This document shows, piece after piece, positions 26,139 through 33,424 of a DNA stretch of 44,738 nt. A program made the translations under genes and the position numbers. Every line of letters begins with the position of its first letter. Position 1 is the stretch's first letter. Source of the DNA: a virus; IMG/VR virus record IMGVR_UViG_3300046721_000128, positions 1 through 44,738 of that record; one strand, given 5' to 3'. The notes under the pieces are model-generated. The model had not been told where the DNA came from and did not search any database. It saw only the letters and a list, made by a program, of their open reading frames with translations.

Positions 26139-26468
26139 GTGAAACTCGAACGAACCGCGTACGTACTCGTCGTCGTCGGCACAGGCTTCGCCATCAGTAG
26201 CGCCTTCGGGTCGCCGCCGTTAAACAGGATCCAAGCCCTGGTCGCCGCAGTGATGGTGTTCACGGCCATCGCCATCGACCTGTGGACTATCAAGCACCGG
26301 CCACAACCGTCGGGGAAGCCGACGTTCGAGGATGGCGCTCAGGCGTTCTTCACGAACGCCGCTGACCCCGACTACGTCATCAGAGCCGATAGGAAGTTGA
26401 CCGAGGACGAAATGCAGGCCTACCGCGACCGATGGGACGCAGTGCACGGGAAGGGCGAAGGCGAATGA
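26139..26468 (+). CDS. Two-segment membrane protein
   Basis: A 109-residue protein (GTG start, AAGGAAGGGG upstream). Two membrane segments lie at about residues 7-24 and 31-47, followed by a polar cytoplasmic tail (KPTFEDGAQAFFTNAADPDY, then LTEDEMQAYRDRWDAV). It is the first gene of the rightward early block, overlapping the next by four bases (ATGA). Role unknown; early membrane proteins of phages sometimes act in superinfection exclusion. Confidence 0.65.
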   Translation: MKLERTAYVLVVVGTGFAISSAFGSPPLNRIQALVAAVMVFTAIAIDLWTIKHRPQPSGKPTFEDGAQAFFTNAADPDYVIRADRKLTEDEMQAYRDRWDAVHGKGEGE

Positions 26469-26761
26469 AGAAAGTCGACGCGGCGATAGAGCAGAAGATC
26501 AAAGACTACGTCTTCGCCCGCGACGCTGAGCGCAAGTGGAAGGGCGTCAAGGACGGCATCCGCGACGAGATCACTGAGGCGCTGGGCACTGTCGAGGATG
26601 GCGACCTGGTCACCGACGCCGACGAAGCGAATGTGCTTCTGACGATCAAGGTGATTACGTCGTACCGGCTCAATCAGAAGTTGCTGAGGGCGCAGCATCC
26701 CGACGCCTACGCCAAGTGCCAAGAGATGGTCACTCAAACTCGACTGGAGACACCGAAGTGA
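26465..26761 (+). CDS. Hypothetical early protein
   Basis: A 98-residue, highly charged helical protein (VDAAIEQKIKDYVFARDAERKW). The second half (ANVLLTIKVITSYRLNQKLLRAQHP) resembles a domain seen near Cas4-like nuclease genes in actinophages, in some cases called exonuclease-associated. ATG 26465 is coupled to the previous stop. Confidence 0.65.
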   Translation: MKKVDAAIEQKIKDYVFARDAERKWKGVKDGIRDEITEALGTVEDGDLVTDADEANVLLTIKVITSYRLNQKLLRAQHPDAYAKCQEMVTQTRLETPK

Positions 26762-26955
26762 GGCACGAGCCGAGCGACGATGAAGAGGGCATGCTCACGG
26801 TCGGCCAGGTGGCCATTCGACTCAGCATGGTGCCGATGACCGTGTACCGGCTCATCCATGCTGGCAAGCTCAAGGCGGTGCAGGTCAACCGCAACTACCG
26901 CATCTCGGAAGTCGCCCTGGCTTCGTTCATGCTGGAGCGTGAGACGCGTGGATAG
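26758..26955 (+). CDS. Excisionase/MerR-type helix-turn-helix protein
   Basis: A 65-residue DNA-binding protein with a winged-helix HTH_17 pattern: MLTVGQVAIRLSMVPMTVYR, LIHAGKLKAVQVNRNYRIS, then EVALASFML. GTG 26758 overlaps the previous stop; an internal ATG at 26791, with GAAGAGGG before it, would start right at the HTH. Such proteins act as excisionases or small transcription factors. No integrase is encoded, so a regulator role is more likely. Confidence 0.75.
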   Translation: MRHEPSDDEEGMLTVGQVAIRLSMVPMTVYRLIHAGKLKAVQVNRNYRISEVALASFMLERETRG

Positions 26956-27067
26956 CTTCGAGTGCTGCCAGTGGGGCGACTTCGAAATCAGGACCGAAGA
27001 TGGCGAACTGATATTCCCGCAACTCTGCGACTGCGACTGTCACTTGGCAGAGGGCTGTGATGACTGA
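26948..27067 (+). CDS. Small Cys-rich protein
   Basis: A 39-residue protein (GTG 26948, overlapping the previous stop). Cys pairs in FECCQW and LCDCDCHLAEGC could bind zinc. Overlaps on both sides support translation. Function unknown. Confidence 0.5.
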   Translation: MDSFECCQWGDFEIRTEDGELIFPQLCDCDCHLAEGCDD

Positions 27068-27200
27068 GCCTATCGATCCTGGAATCTCGGAAGGCGCCAA
27101 TCAAGTGCGCCAGTTCTTCATTGCTCTTCAGATCGAAGGCTTCACCGAAGAGCAAGCGCTGAGGATGGCCATCGCTCTTCTGACGAAGAGGGCAGAGTGA
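27060..27200 (+). CDS. Small helical protein
   Basis: A 46-residue protein, MTEPIDPGISEGANQVRQFF then IALQIEGFTEEQALRMAIAL. ATG 27060 overlaps the previous stop region and its TGA (27198-27200) overlaps the next ATG. The C-terminal half reads like a UBA-type helix bundle. Role unknown. Confidence 0.6.
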   Translation: MTEPIDPGISEGANQVRQFFIALQIEGFTEEQALRMAIALLTKRAE

Positions 27201-27709
27201 TGGCCGACAAACTCTGCAAGGACTGCGTCGTCGAATTCAGTGAGGCCGACAAGGTCCCGATGCGCCCCGCCCCGTATCCCGGTCCGCGGTGTGCGACTCA
27301 TCATCGCGAGGCAAGGAAGGGCCGAAAGGAGATGAACCATGCCGCGTACGTTGCGCGTACGTACAGCATCACCGCTGAACGTTATGCGGAACTCTACGAA
27401 GCGCAGGGCGGCACGTGCGCCATCTGCCAGCGGGCTACGGGAGCAAGTCGAAAGCTTTCTGTTGACCACGATCACAAGTGCTGCAACGGCTCGACTTCTT
27501 GCGGTGAGTGCGTACGTGGACTCCTGTGTCGACCCTGTAACGATCTCTTGGGACATGGTCGAGATGATATCCAATTCTTCGGTCGGGCTATCGCGTATCT
27601 CGCCGATCCTCCCGCGAAGCGGGTGAAGTTCGAATGCTGCAACGCGCCAAACCTGTGTGGCGGCCCTCACGAGGAGTGTTACCGACAGAAGGAGGCGTTC
27701 AGTGACTGA
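27200..27709 (+). CDS. Endonuclease VII family HNH nuclease
   Basis: A 169-residue nuclease of the T4 endonuclease VII type, which resolves branched DNA and Holliday junctions before packaging. The zinc-binding core is visible: GGTCAICQRATG, the catalytic SVDHDHKC, and CVRGLLCRPCNDLLGHGRDD. An extra Cys-rich N-terminus (KLCKDCVVEF, PRCATHH) and C-terminal Cys (FECCNAPNLCGG) flank it. ATG 27200 overlaps the previous stop. Confidence 0.88.
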   Translation: MADKLCKDCVVEFSEADKVPMRPAPYPGPRCATHHREARKGRKEMNHAAYVARTYSITAERYAELYEAQGGTCAICQRATGASRKLSVDHDHKCCNGSTSCGECVRGLLCRPCNDLLGHGRDDIQFFGRAIAYLADPPAKRVKFECCNAPNLCGGPHEECYRQKEAFSD

Positions 27710-27884
27710 TCTCCCCCCGATGCCCGACGGCATTTATACGACGGGCGTCTTCGAAGAGCCAGGCCCAGTGCCGCCGCTGCGATTGGTGACGAATTACCGA
27801 CTTGGCTGCGAAGACGACGACGGACGCCCCGTGCATCCGGACTGCGTCAGCGAAACCGAGAACTGCGGATGTGGTGCACCGTGA
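27702..27884 (+). CDS. Small protein sharing an N-terminal motif with the next gene
   Basis: A 60-residue protein (GTG 27702). It begins TDLPPMPDGIYTTG and the next gene begins TLPPMPDGMTPH, so the leader is duplicated. The C-terminus is Cys-rich (RLGCEDDDGRPVHPDC, then ENCGCG) and may bind metal. It is coupled by overlaps on both sides. Function unknown. Confidence 0.55.
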   Translation: MTDLPPMPDGIYTTGVFEEPGPVPPLRLVTNYRLGCEDDDGRPVHPDCVSETENCGCGAP

Positions 27885-28720
27885 CGCTTCCGCCGATGCC
27901 CGACGGGATGACCCCGCACGTAGGGCGACCGCTCAAGGCCACGCCGACGGCCGGCGGGGTACGCGCGCCGATCGCCACGTCGACCGACACCTACGATCCG
28001 GTACGGCCGCAGACGCCCGAAGAACTAGCCGAGGAAGGCTGGGTAAAGGAGCAGGTATGGGCGTACGAGAATCGTCCGAGGGGTCGGAGCGCGCAGGCGT
28101 CCCTAGGGCCGTCGGAATTCGGTGCCGCCTGCGACCGGAAGCTTGTGTACAAGCTGGCGGGACAAACGCCGTTTGCCCATGGCTCAGGCGCGAACTGGCC
28201 AGCGATCGTTGGTACGGGTGTCCATTCATGGTTCGCCGACATGATGACTCACGCGAACCATGACCGCGGAAGGTATCTGATCGAACATGGCGTCACTATC
28301 GTTGAGGGTGAAGTCACTGGGACGCTTGACCTTTACGACCGGGTGCAGCGTCGTGTACGAGACTGGAAGTTTCCGAGTCTCCGTGCAGTTCATAAGTATC
28401 GACGTGAAGGGGTTGGAACTCAGTATCGCACTCAGGGGCAGCTGTACGGTATGGGACTGGCCATGGCCGGCGAGACTCCAAAGGATATTGCCGTAGTCAT
28501 GATTGCCCGCGACGCCGCATCGATCGACCAGGGCATCTACGTCGAGATCTTCCCGTATCAGCCGGAAGTGGCGAACGAGGCCATTGCCCGGTATCAACGG
28601 CTCAAGGAAACGGCCAACTCGGGGATCAATCCCCTTGACGTCGCGCCGACAACCGGACCGTTGTGCAATTACTGCCCGTTCATGGCTCCGGGGGTTCCTG
28701 GTGCATGTCCTGGCCAATGA
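27881..28720 (+). CDS. Cas4/RecB-like PD-(D/E)XK exonuclease
   Basis: A 279-residue nuclease. It has an early Cys in FGAACDRKLVYKLAG, a core GEVTGTLDLYDRVQRRVRDW containing the D..(D)xK-type metal site, a QLYGMGLAMAG helix and a terminal cluster LCNYCPFMAPGVPGAC. Together these fit the Fe-S-cluster Cas4/AddB-like family used in phage recombination. Start GTG 27881 overlaps the previous stop; ATG 27869 is an alternative. The leader TLPPMPDGMTPHVGR is probably disordered. Confidence 0.78.
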   Translation: MTLPPMPDGMTPHVGRPLKATPTAGGVRAPIATSTDTYDPVRPQTPEELAEEGWVKEQVWAYENRPRGRSAQASLGPSEFGAACDRKLVYKLAGQTPFAHGSGANWPAIVGTGVHSWFADMMTHANHDRGRYLIEHGVTIVEGEVTGTLDLYDRVQRRVRDWKFPSLRAVHKYRREGVGTQYRTQGQLYGMGLAMAGETPKDIAVVMIARDAASIDQGIYVEIFPYQPEVANEAIARYQRLKETANSGINPLDVAPTTGPLCNYCPFMAPGVPGACPGQ

Positions 28721-28723
28721 CTT

Positions 28724-28774
28724 CAACGATTTGCGCATCAAGCAATCGTTGAGTAGGGTTCCACCACAAGGAAC
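28724..28774 (+). promoter_or_regulatory. Two small hairpins in the leader of the next gene
   Basis: CAACGATT (28724-28731) pairs with AATCGTTG (28744-28751), and GTTCC (28758-28762) pairs with GGAAC (28770-28774). They fill the only gap in this part of the operon and could act as a weak attenuator or a processing site. Evidence is structural only. Confidence 0.35.
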
Positions 28775-28787
28775 AAGGGAAGCGGAA

Positions 28788-29123
28788 ATGCCACGACTCA
28801 ATGGCAAGTTCGTCAGCAAGGCAGTATTCGAGGCCGCAATGGCCGAACAGGAAGAGTCCACCATGTCTGAGTTCGAGAACGACGTAGACGTTGCCGCCGA
28901 CGAGGTTTCCGCCGCTGACAAGCGCAAGGGCCAGCGTCCGGGGACCGCGCTGAAGCGGGCGCGCATCGCCCTCGTCAAGGCTCAGTCCAAGGCCGACGAC
29001 GCGCAGCGCAAGCTGAACGCCTTCGATCACGGTCGCGACGAGCTTCAGGCCGCGGTCGACGCTGCGCAGGTTCTCGTCAATGAGGCCGCCGAGAACGTCG
29101 ACGCCGAGGCTGCCGCACTGTGA
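28788..29123 (+). CDS. Ala/Lys-rich coiled-coil protein
   Basis: A 111-residue protein; ATG 28788 follows AAGGGAAGCGG. An N-terminal segment (PRLNGKFVSKAVFEAAMAEQ) is followed by an acidic patch and a long basic then acidic coil (KRARIALVKAQSKADDAQRK to ENVDAEAAAL). It lies between Cas4-like and SSB-like genes, so a DNA-recombination role is possible (inference). An alternative start is ATG 28864. Confidence 0.65.
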   Translation: MPRLNGKFVSKAVFEAAMAEQEESTMSEFENDVDVAADEVSAADKRKGQRPGTALKRARIALVKAQSKADDAQRKLNAFDHGRDELQAAVDAAQVLVNEAAENVDAEAAAL

Positions 29124-29833
29124 GCGGAGTTCGCGCGCCGCTCGAAGGCGGAGGCTTCATCAAGGCCAAGGATCATCTCGGTCACCTGGTGTTCTTCACC
29201 GAGGTGCACGGCGTCGAACGGCGCTACGACACGAAGCGCAAGGCGGAGGGCGACGTCCTCACTCTCGACTGGACATGCTTCATGTGCCACGGCGGCCCGA
29301 ACGCGGAGCTGCAAGAGCGAGCGATGATCTCCGCGCCGTACATCGTGAACAAGATTCACCGCGACAATCCGAGTCTCACGCTCGGCTACATCGTGCAGTT
29401 GGACCCGAAGCCGGGGTTCGAGGATGGCGCCATTGTCCTCAACGCGCCGAACGACGTCGACGTGCAGCGCGCCGAGCAGTGGTGGGCGTCGCACAAGCCG
29501 TCCAACGTGCAGGGGCCGGCGGGAAACGGTCAGGCCCCGTCACAGGCGGACGCGTGGGGTACGGCGCCTGCGTCTGCGGCACCTGCACCGGCGCAATCGC
29601 CTGGTGCAGGGTGGGGCAACCTTCCCCCGCAGCAACCCGCGGCACCCCAGCCTGGTGCATGGGGCCAGCAGAATGCGACGGCTGCCCCTCCTGCGCAGAG
29701 CCCGCCTATCGGCCAGCCGACGGGCCTTGACGCTGCGACGTTGCAGGCGATGCCGGTTCAGGCCGTGCAAGCCCTGGTCGCTCAGGGGCTGGTGACGCGG
29801 GAACAGGCCGCCGCGGCAGGTCATCAGGTCTAG
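29120..29833 (+). CDS. SSB-like DNA-binding protein (putative)
   Basis: A 237-residue protein (GTG 29120, overlapping the previous stop). Residues 1-130 look like a compact beta domain (GGGFIKAKDHLGHLVFFTEV to PSLTLGYIVQLDPKPG). Residues 135-195 are a Pro/Gln/Gly-rich linker with repeated (A/G)WG motifs. The last 35 residues form a UBA-like helical end (LDAATLQAMPVQAVQALVAQ). Domain plus disordered tail is the layout of phage single-strand-binding proteins, and the recombination neighbours agree. The family cannot be proven here. Confidence 0.55.
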   Translation: MSGVRAPLEGGGFIKAKDHLGHLVFFTEVHGVERRYDTKRKAEGDVLTLDWTCFMCHGGPNAELQERAMISAPYIVNKIHRDNPSLTLGYIVQLDPKPGFEDGAIVLNAPNDVDVQRAEQWWASHKPSNVQGPAGNGQAPSQADAWGTAPASAAPAPAQSPGAGWGNLPPQQPAAPQPGAWGQQNATAAPPAQSPPIGQPTGLDAATLQAMPVQAVQALVAQGLVTREQAAAAGHQV

Positions 29834-29893
29834 GAACGTCCCCGCTGACGGGAGTCAATACGACGAGTCGGCGTGATCCGGCAGTCAGCAACT

Positions 29894-29928
29894 AGGGCCC
29901 GTGTACTGCGAGTTGGTGCACGGGCCCT
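29894..29928. terminator. 13-bp hairpin between early sub-operons
   Basis: AGGGCCCGTGTAC (29894-29906) pairs with GTGCACGGGCCCT (29916-29928) with one wobble and a 9-nt loop. Pyrimidine-rich AGCCCTCTATCT follows. Likely a terminator after the SSB-like gene, located 20 bases before the next start; read-through would be needed for the following genes unless a promoter is present. Confidence 0.65.
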
Positions 29929-29948
29929 AGCCCTCTATCTGGAGAGCA

Positions 29949-30209
29949 ATGGAGATCCTGAAGATCTACACGACGGAAGGCTACCGGCTCGAAGTGCCGT
30001 GCGAGTTCGACGAATGCCACTGGGTCGGCCAGCTCGACGCACAGCAACCGATATGGGCTGCGTTCGTCGAACTCGAAGGCCACATCACGATGAAGCACCG
30101 CGTCGACGCGACCTCGATCCAAGTCGTCAACCGCAAGCAACGCCGCATCGAGAACGTCGAACTGCCCCTAGACCTAGGGAACTTGGAGCTTCCCCATGAT
30201 GGAGATTGA
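29949..30209 (+). CDS. Hypothetical early protein
   Basis: An 86-residue protein with GGAGAG before the ATG. It is beta-rich at the start (EILKIYTTEGYRLEVPCEF) with one Cys/His cluster (PCEFDECHWVG). The C-terminus is polar (VNRKQRRIENVELPLDLG). It overlaps the next gene. No family is recognised. Confidence 0.6.
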   Translation: MEILKIYTTEGYRLEVPCEFDECHWVGQLDAQQPIWAAFVELEGHITMKHRVDATSIQVVNRKQRRIENVELPLDLGNLELPHDGD

Positions 30210-30489
30210 AGCCAGTAAGCAGGTGCAGCACGTCGACTTCGTCATGAGCGGATGGCAGGAACTCGACGGGAGCACCTTCGATAATCAGAAGTTCGACAAG
30301 ATCACGTTCCGGGGCGCCCTCGAATACCGGCCTGAGGACGTCGTCACCGAGGAGGGCGTCACTGCCTACGCGGTCGACATGGTCCGCCGCTACCGCAACG
30401 ACCTGCCGGCCGACTTTTGGGATCAGCCGTTGCAGTTCACGTGGAACGTCAGCATGGAAACGCGAGGCAAGTATGAAGGCACGCCCTAG
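30196..30489 (+). CDS. Hypothetical early protein
   Basis: A 97-residue acidic protein (MMEIEASKQVQHVDFVMSGW). There are two tandem ATG codons (30196, 30199). The segment FRGALEYRPEDVVTEEGV and the ending FTWNVSMETRGKYEGTP are without known motifs. It overlaps both neighbours, which supports translation. Confidence 0.6.
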   Translation: MMEIEASKQVQHVDFVMSGWQELDGSTFDNQKFDKITFRGALEYRPEDVVTEEGVTAYAVDMVRRYRNDLPADFWDQPLQFTWNVSMETRGKYEGTP

Positions 30490-31156
30490 GCTCTTGGACC
30501 TGTTCTCGGGGGCGGGGGGCGCCGGTCGAGGATACGCGGACGCCGGCTTCGAGGTCGACGGCTGCGACAAGGAACCCCAACCCAACTACCCGTACCGCTA
30601 CTACCAGGGCGATGCTCTCGCCTACCTCGCAGGCCTGATCGACACAGGCGAGATCCGGCGGTACGTGGCCGTCCACTCGTCGCCTCCGTGCCAGGACAAG
30701 TGCGCGTTGACCGTCGGCACGAACGCCTCGCAGGGCTGGGGATTCATCCACGAGGATCTGGTCGCTCCGACGCGCGACCTACTCGAACTCGCCGGCCTGC
30801 CGTACGTCATCGAGCAGCCCAACGGCAAGGCTGAGATCCGCAAAGACCTTTCGCTGTGCGGGGAGATGTTCGGTCTCGGCGTACTGCGGCATCGCAACTT
30901 CGAGATGGGAGGTTGGATGGTCGAGCGACGCCCGCATGTCGAGCACCGCGGTCGCGTACGTGGGTGGCGGCACGGGGAGTATTTCGACGGCCCGTACGTC
31001 GCCGCCTACGGCAACGGAGGCGGCAAGGCGACCGTCGCCGAAATGCAGGAAGCCATGGGCATCCCATGGACCGACGTCCGCGAGGAGCTGACGGAGGCCA
31101 TCCCGCCGGCCTACGCCGAGTACATCGGGCGGCAACTGATGGGCGTGATCCGATGA
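30473..31156 (+). CDS. DNA cytosine-5 methyltransferase-like protein
   Basis: A 227-residue protein with the m5C methylase order of motifs: I (LLDLFSGAGGAGRGYADAG), IV (VHSSPPCQ, nucleophile Cys73), a VI-like IEQPNGK in place of ENV, and a motif X-like end (PPAYAEYIGRQLM). It is short for a full methylase, leaving a small target-recognition region. It probably methylates phage DNA against host restriction, or modifies a base precursor. It overlaps both neighbouring genes. Confidence 0.82.
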   Translation: MKARPRLLDLFSGAGGAGRGYADAGFEVDGCDKEPQPNYPYRYYQGDALAYLAGLIDTGEIRRYVAVHSSPPCQDKCALTVGTNASQGWGFIHEDLVAPTRDLLELAGLPYVIEQPNGKAEIRKDLSLCGEMFGLGVLRHRNFEMGGWMVERRPHVEHRGRVRGWRHGEYFDGPYVAAYGNGGGKATVAEMQEAMGIPWTDVREELTEAIPPAYAEYIGRQLMGVIR

Positions 31157-31383
31157 AGGCGAGGACTAAGTGGGGGATCGTATGGACCGGTTGGATCGCA
31201 TACTTCGGGGCTGCGGAATGGATCGCGGTGCGATCATCAGAGCCCTGCGCACCGTTCACGACGCACTTGCGCTTCGTGCTCGGGGCATCGAGCCATCCGA
31301 TACATCGCTTCAGTGGTCAACTGACCTTGGCCGCTGGGTCGTTGTGGCTAGCGGATCACCTCTACCGGAGGACGAAGCCGTGA
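31153..31383 (+). CDS. Small membrane protein
   Basis: A 76-residue protein; ATG 31153 overlaps the methylase stop (ATGA) and its TGA overlaps the next GTG. Hydrophobic stretches KWGIVWTGWIAYFGAAEW and FSGQLTLAAGSLWLADHLY suggest two membrane helices. This frame is preferred to the competing longer frame from 31170 because of the overlaps at both ends. Role unknown. Confidence 0.55.
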   Translation: MKARTKWGIVWTGWIAYFGAAEWIAVRSSEPCAPFTTHLRFVLGASSHPIHRFSGQLTLAAGSLWLADHLYRRTKP

Positions 31384-31694
31384 ACGAAGTCCACGTCGGC
31401 AAACGCGTGTACTCGGTCGGCGGGGCGGTCGCGCACCGACTGTCCGGCTACGGCAGCCCGGAGTATACGAGCGCGGTGGCGTTGTGTGGCGTGTCCACGT
31501 ACCCGTTCCTGTGGCGCGGCACAAGCAACGACGAAGAGCGCAAGACAGTCGCACAGCTACCCTTGTGCGGCAACTGCGCTCGGGTTATCGCGGCCGAAGA
31601 GCGCCGCATCGCCGCGGCGAAGGCGGAGCGAACGAAGGTGCTGTACGAAGCGTTCGGCCTCAATCAAGAGTCACAGACAAGGGGTACAGCGTGA
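31380..31694 (+). CDS. Hypothetical protein with Cys pairs
   Basis: A 104-residue protein from GTG 31380. Beta-rich start (NEVHVGKRVYSVGGAVAHRL), a possible zinc site formed by ALCGVS and LPLCGNCARV, and a basic C-terminal helix (AAEERRIAAAKAERTKVLYE). This layout is common in small actinophage proteins of unknown role. The next gene overlaps by GTGA. Confidence 0.62.
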   Translation: MNEVHVGKRVYSVGGAVAHRLSGYGSPEYTSAVALCGVSTYPFLWRGTSNDEERKTVAQLPLCGNCARVIAAEERRIAAAKAERTKVLYEAFGLNQESQTRGTA

Positions 31695-31873
31695 ACGAAT
31701 TCGAAACAGGCGACCGCGTTCGGGTCGACGGCCTACGCAAAGACGTCCTCGGGACCGTCGTCACGTACACCCCCGCGCAAGGCAAGCATCACGCGGTCTG
31801 CGTCGTCGACTGGGACGACTCGGACCGCGCCCGCACCGTATGGGCATCGGACCTAGTGAAGGTGAACTCATGA
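31691..31873 (+). CDS. Small SH3/KOW-like protein
   Basis: A 60-residue protein from GTG 31691. GDRVRVDGLRKDVLGTVVTY and KHHAVCVVDWDD read as a small SH3-like barrel, followed by TVWASDLVKV. Such domains occur in phage proteins that bind nucleic acid or protein partners. Role unknown. Confidence 0.6.
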   Translation: MNEFETGDRVRVDGLRKDVLGTVVTYTPAQGKHHAVCVVDWDDSDRARTVWASDLVKVNS

Positions 31874-32082
31874 GAACAGCCGGAGACTACGCACTCATGC
31901 ACGCGAACGGCATGAAGTGGGCCGACGTCGTAGCCGAGATCCGGCGAGAAGCGACAGAGCCTATCGGCATCATCACGAAGGTACTCACGAAGGAGACCCG
32001 CAATGAAGCTCAAGGTGCTAGCAACATTCGGCGTTGCTGCAATGATCAGCCTTGCATGGGGCACGACCTCACGAGCGGCTGA
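31870..32082 (+). CDS. Small helical protein (tentative)
   Basis: A 70-residue reading frame (ATG 31870 overlapping the previous stop). The first 48 residues (RTAGDYALMHANGMKWADVV, then AEIRREA) look protein-like. The last 22 residues overlap the start of the next gene by 80 bases and look like out-of-frame sequence. It may be real but with a long overlap. Confidence 0.4.
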   Translation: MRTAGDYALMHANGMKWADVVAEIRREATEPIGIITKVLTKETRNEAQGASNIRRCCNDQPCMGHDLTSG

Positions 32083-32887
32083 CACGTTCCCGTCGCAGGA
32101 CGCGTGCCACGTCACCAACAACGCGTCGCCCGCCGGGAATTGCGGCTCGTTCACGCTGCTCGACCGCGAGACGTTCAACGCGGTGCAGGTACCGGTGGGC
32201 GGGTTCTCGAACTGCGCCGGCGACGGCAACTTCAAGTGCGCCGGCCTCAAGACGAAGTACCCGTCGTACTACAACACGCTAGGCGCCTACCCCGACGGCT
32301 GGCCCGACACCGCCGGCTCTGGCGCCGACGGCAACTCAGGTCCCGTGCCTGGCACATACCAGCCCTCGAAGGCCGCATCGGTCATCCTGGTCGGCACCGA
32401 CGGACAGATGCGCGTCCACATGTCGTACGCGTCGGGCCACAACTCGGTCGCCGCGATGGTGCCACTCCCCTGCATGAACCTGCGGTACGGCAAGTTCACG
32501 GAACGCGTCAAGATCTCCAACACGTCGGACCGCTTCAAGATGGCGCACCTGCGCTACTCGCCCAACGAAGTCGACTACCCGGAGGCCGGCTCCAACTTCG
32601 CGTCGGACCCGGTATCCGAGTTCACGCACGGCTTCAAAGAGTCAGGCGCGGACGTCGGCCCGAACGCCGACTGGACTTCGTGGCACACGTACTCGACGGA
32701 GATCGTCCCGAATCAGATCAGGTTCTACCTCGACGGCAAGTTGGTGTCGACGGTCAACGCCGACTTCCCTGACTCGACCGACTGGATACTCCAGAATGAG
32801 TCGGCACTCGGCATCAGCTCAGTGTCCGGGGCGACGTCGGTGAACGTCGACACGTCGTGGCTGACCTGCTACAAGTACAGCGGCTGA
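32003..32887 (+). CDS. Secreted glycoside hydrolase family 16-like enzyme
   Basis: A 294-residue protein with a signal peptide (1-25, ending TSRAA). A concanavalin-type beta sandwich follows. The GH16 catalytic pattern ExDxxE is present as NEVDYPEAG (Glu189, Asp191, Glu194), and downstream WHTYSTEIVPNQIRFYLDGK is the strand usual in this family. GH16 enzymes cut beta-glucans, galactans or related extracellular polysaccharides; the substrate is unknown. It lies in the early region, not the tail cluster, so it is probably secreted by the infected cell. Confidence 0.8.
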   Translation: MKLKVLATFGVAAMISLAWGTTSRAADTFPSQDACHVTNNASPAGNCGSFTLLDRETFNAVQVPVGGFSNCAGDGNFKCAGLKTKYPSYYNTLGAYPDGWPDTAGSGADGNSGPVPGTYQPSKAASVILVGTDGQMRVHMSYASGHNSVAAMVPLPCMNLRYGKFTERVKISNTSDRFKMAHLRYSPNEVDYPEAGSNFASDPVSEFTHGFKESGADVGPNADWTSWHTYSTEIVPNQIRFYLDGKLVSTVNADFPDSTDWILQNESALGISSVSGATSVNVDTSWLTCYKYSG

Positions 32888-33150
32888 TGACGACGTGCAA
32901 GCTGGCGTGCTGCGCGCTGTCCGACGAAACGGTCGCCGCAATTCGGGCGTCGGTTGAGGCCGGCCGCGGCAAGTCCATGTTCGACACCGACGATTCGACG
33001 CACATGGACCGCTTCCACCGGTCGCAATGCCGATGCGGCATCGCCCGCCGACACGTCAGTCAAGGCCTCTCGAAGCACGGCGTTGACGACGGAGTGTGCC
33101 CCGTGCATCCTGGTCGGCCCATGCCCTACGTAGAAGGAGTCAAGGAATGA
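32887..33150 (+). CDS. Cys/His-rich protein
   Basis: An 87-residue protein (ATG overlapping the GH16 stop, TGATG). Cys residues in TTCKLACCAL, QCRCGIARRH and GVCPVHPGRP suggest a zinc-binding fold. Such proteins recur in actinophage early regions. It overlaps the next gene. Confidence 0.6.
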   Translation: MTTCKLACCALSDETVAAIRASVEAGRGKSMFDTDDSTHMDRFHRSQCRCGIARRHVSQGLSKHGVDDGVCPVHPGRPMPYVEGVKE

Positions 33151-33365
33151 ACCCAAGCGTTGGTCGAATCGTCCACTATGTCAGCTACGGAACGCCGGGT
33201 GGTGAATACGTATCGCAGTGTCGAGCGGCCATCGTGACCGATATCGTCTCTGACGACGTCGTTGGCCTGGCAGTTCTCAATCCGACTGGAATGTTCTTCA
33301 ACCGATCCACGTACGACGAGAGCGGAACTGTCGGCGGCTCTTGGCACTGGCCTGAGCGCGTCTAA
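33147..33365 (+). CDS. Small conserved phage protein
   Basis: A 72-residue protein, NPSVGRIVHYVSYGTPGGEY then GSWHWPERV. This pattern is familiar from many Streptomyces and other actinophage genomes, but the function is unknown. It is the last gene before a strong terminator. Confidence 0.7.
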   Translation: MNPSVGRIVHYVSYGTPGGEYVSQCRAAIVTDIVSDDVVGLAVLNPTGMFFNRSTYDESGTVGGSWHWPERV

Positions 33366-33378
33366 CTGACCGCAGCAC

Positions 33379-33415
33379 AAAGGGCGTTGGTCGTAGCAGG
33401 TGGCCAACGCCCTTT
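33379..33415. terminator. Bidirectional intrinsic terminator
   Basis: AAAGGGCGTTGG (33379-33390) pairs perfectly with CCAACGCCCTTT (33404-33415), with a 13-nt loop. The A and T ends allow function in both directions. It separates the rightward early operon from the convergent reverse-strand repressor operon. Confidence 0.85.
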
Positions 33416-33424
33416 ACTTGTGCC

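Noticed and set aside
26758-26955. Excisionase partner of an integrase
   Set aside because: The HTH resembles excisionases, but no integrase gene or clear att site was found, so the protein is listed only as a DNA-binding protein.
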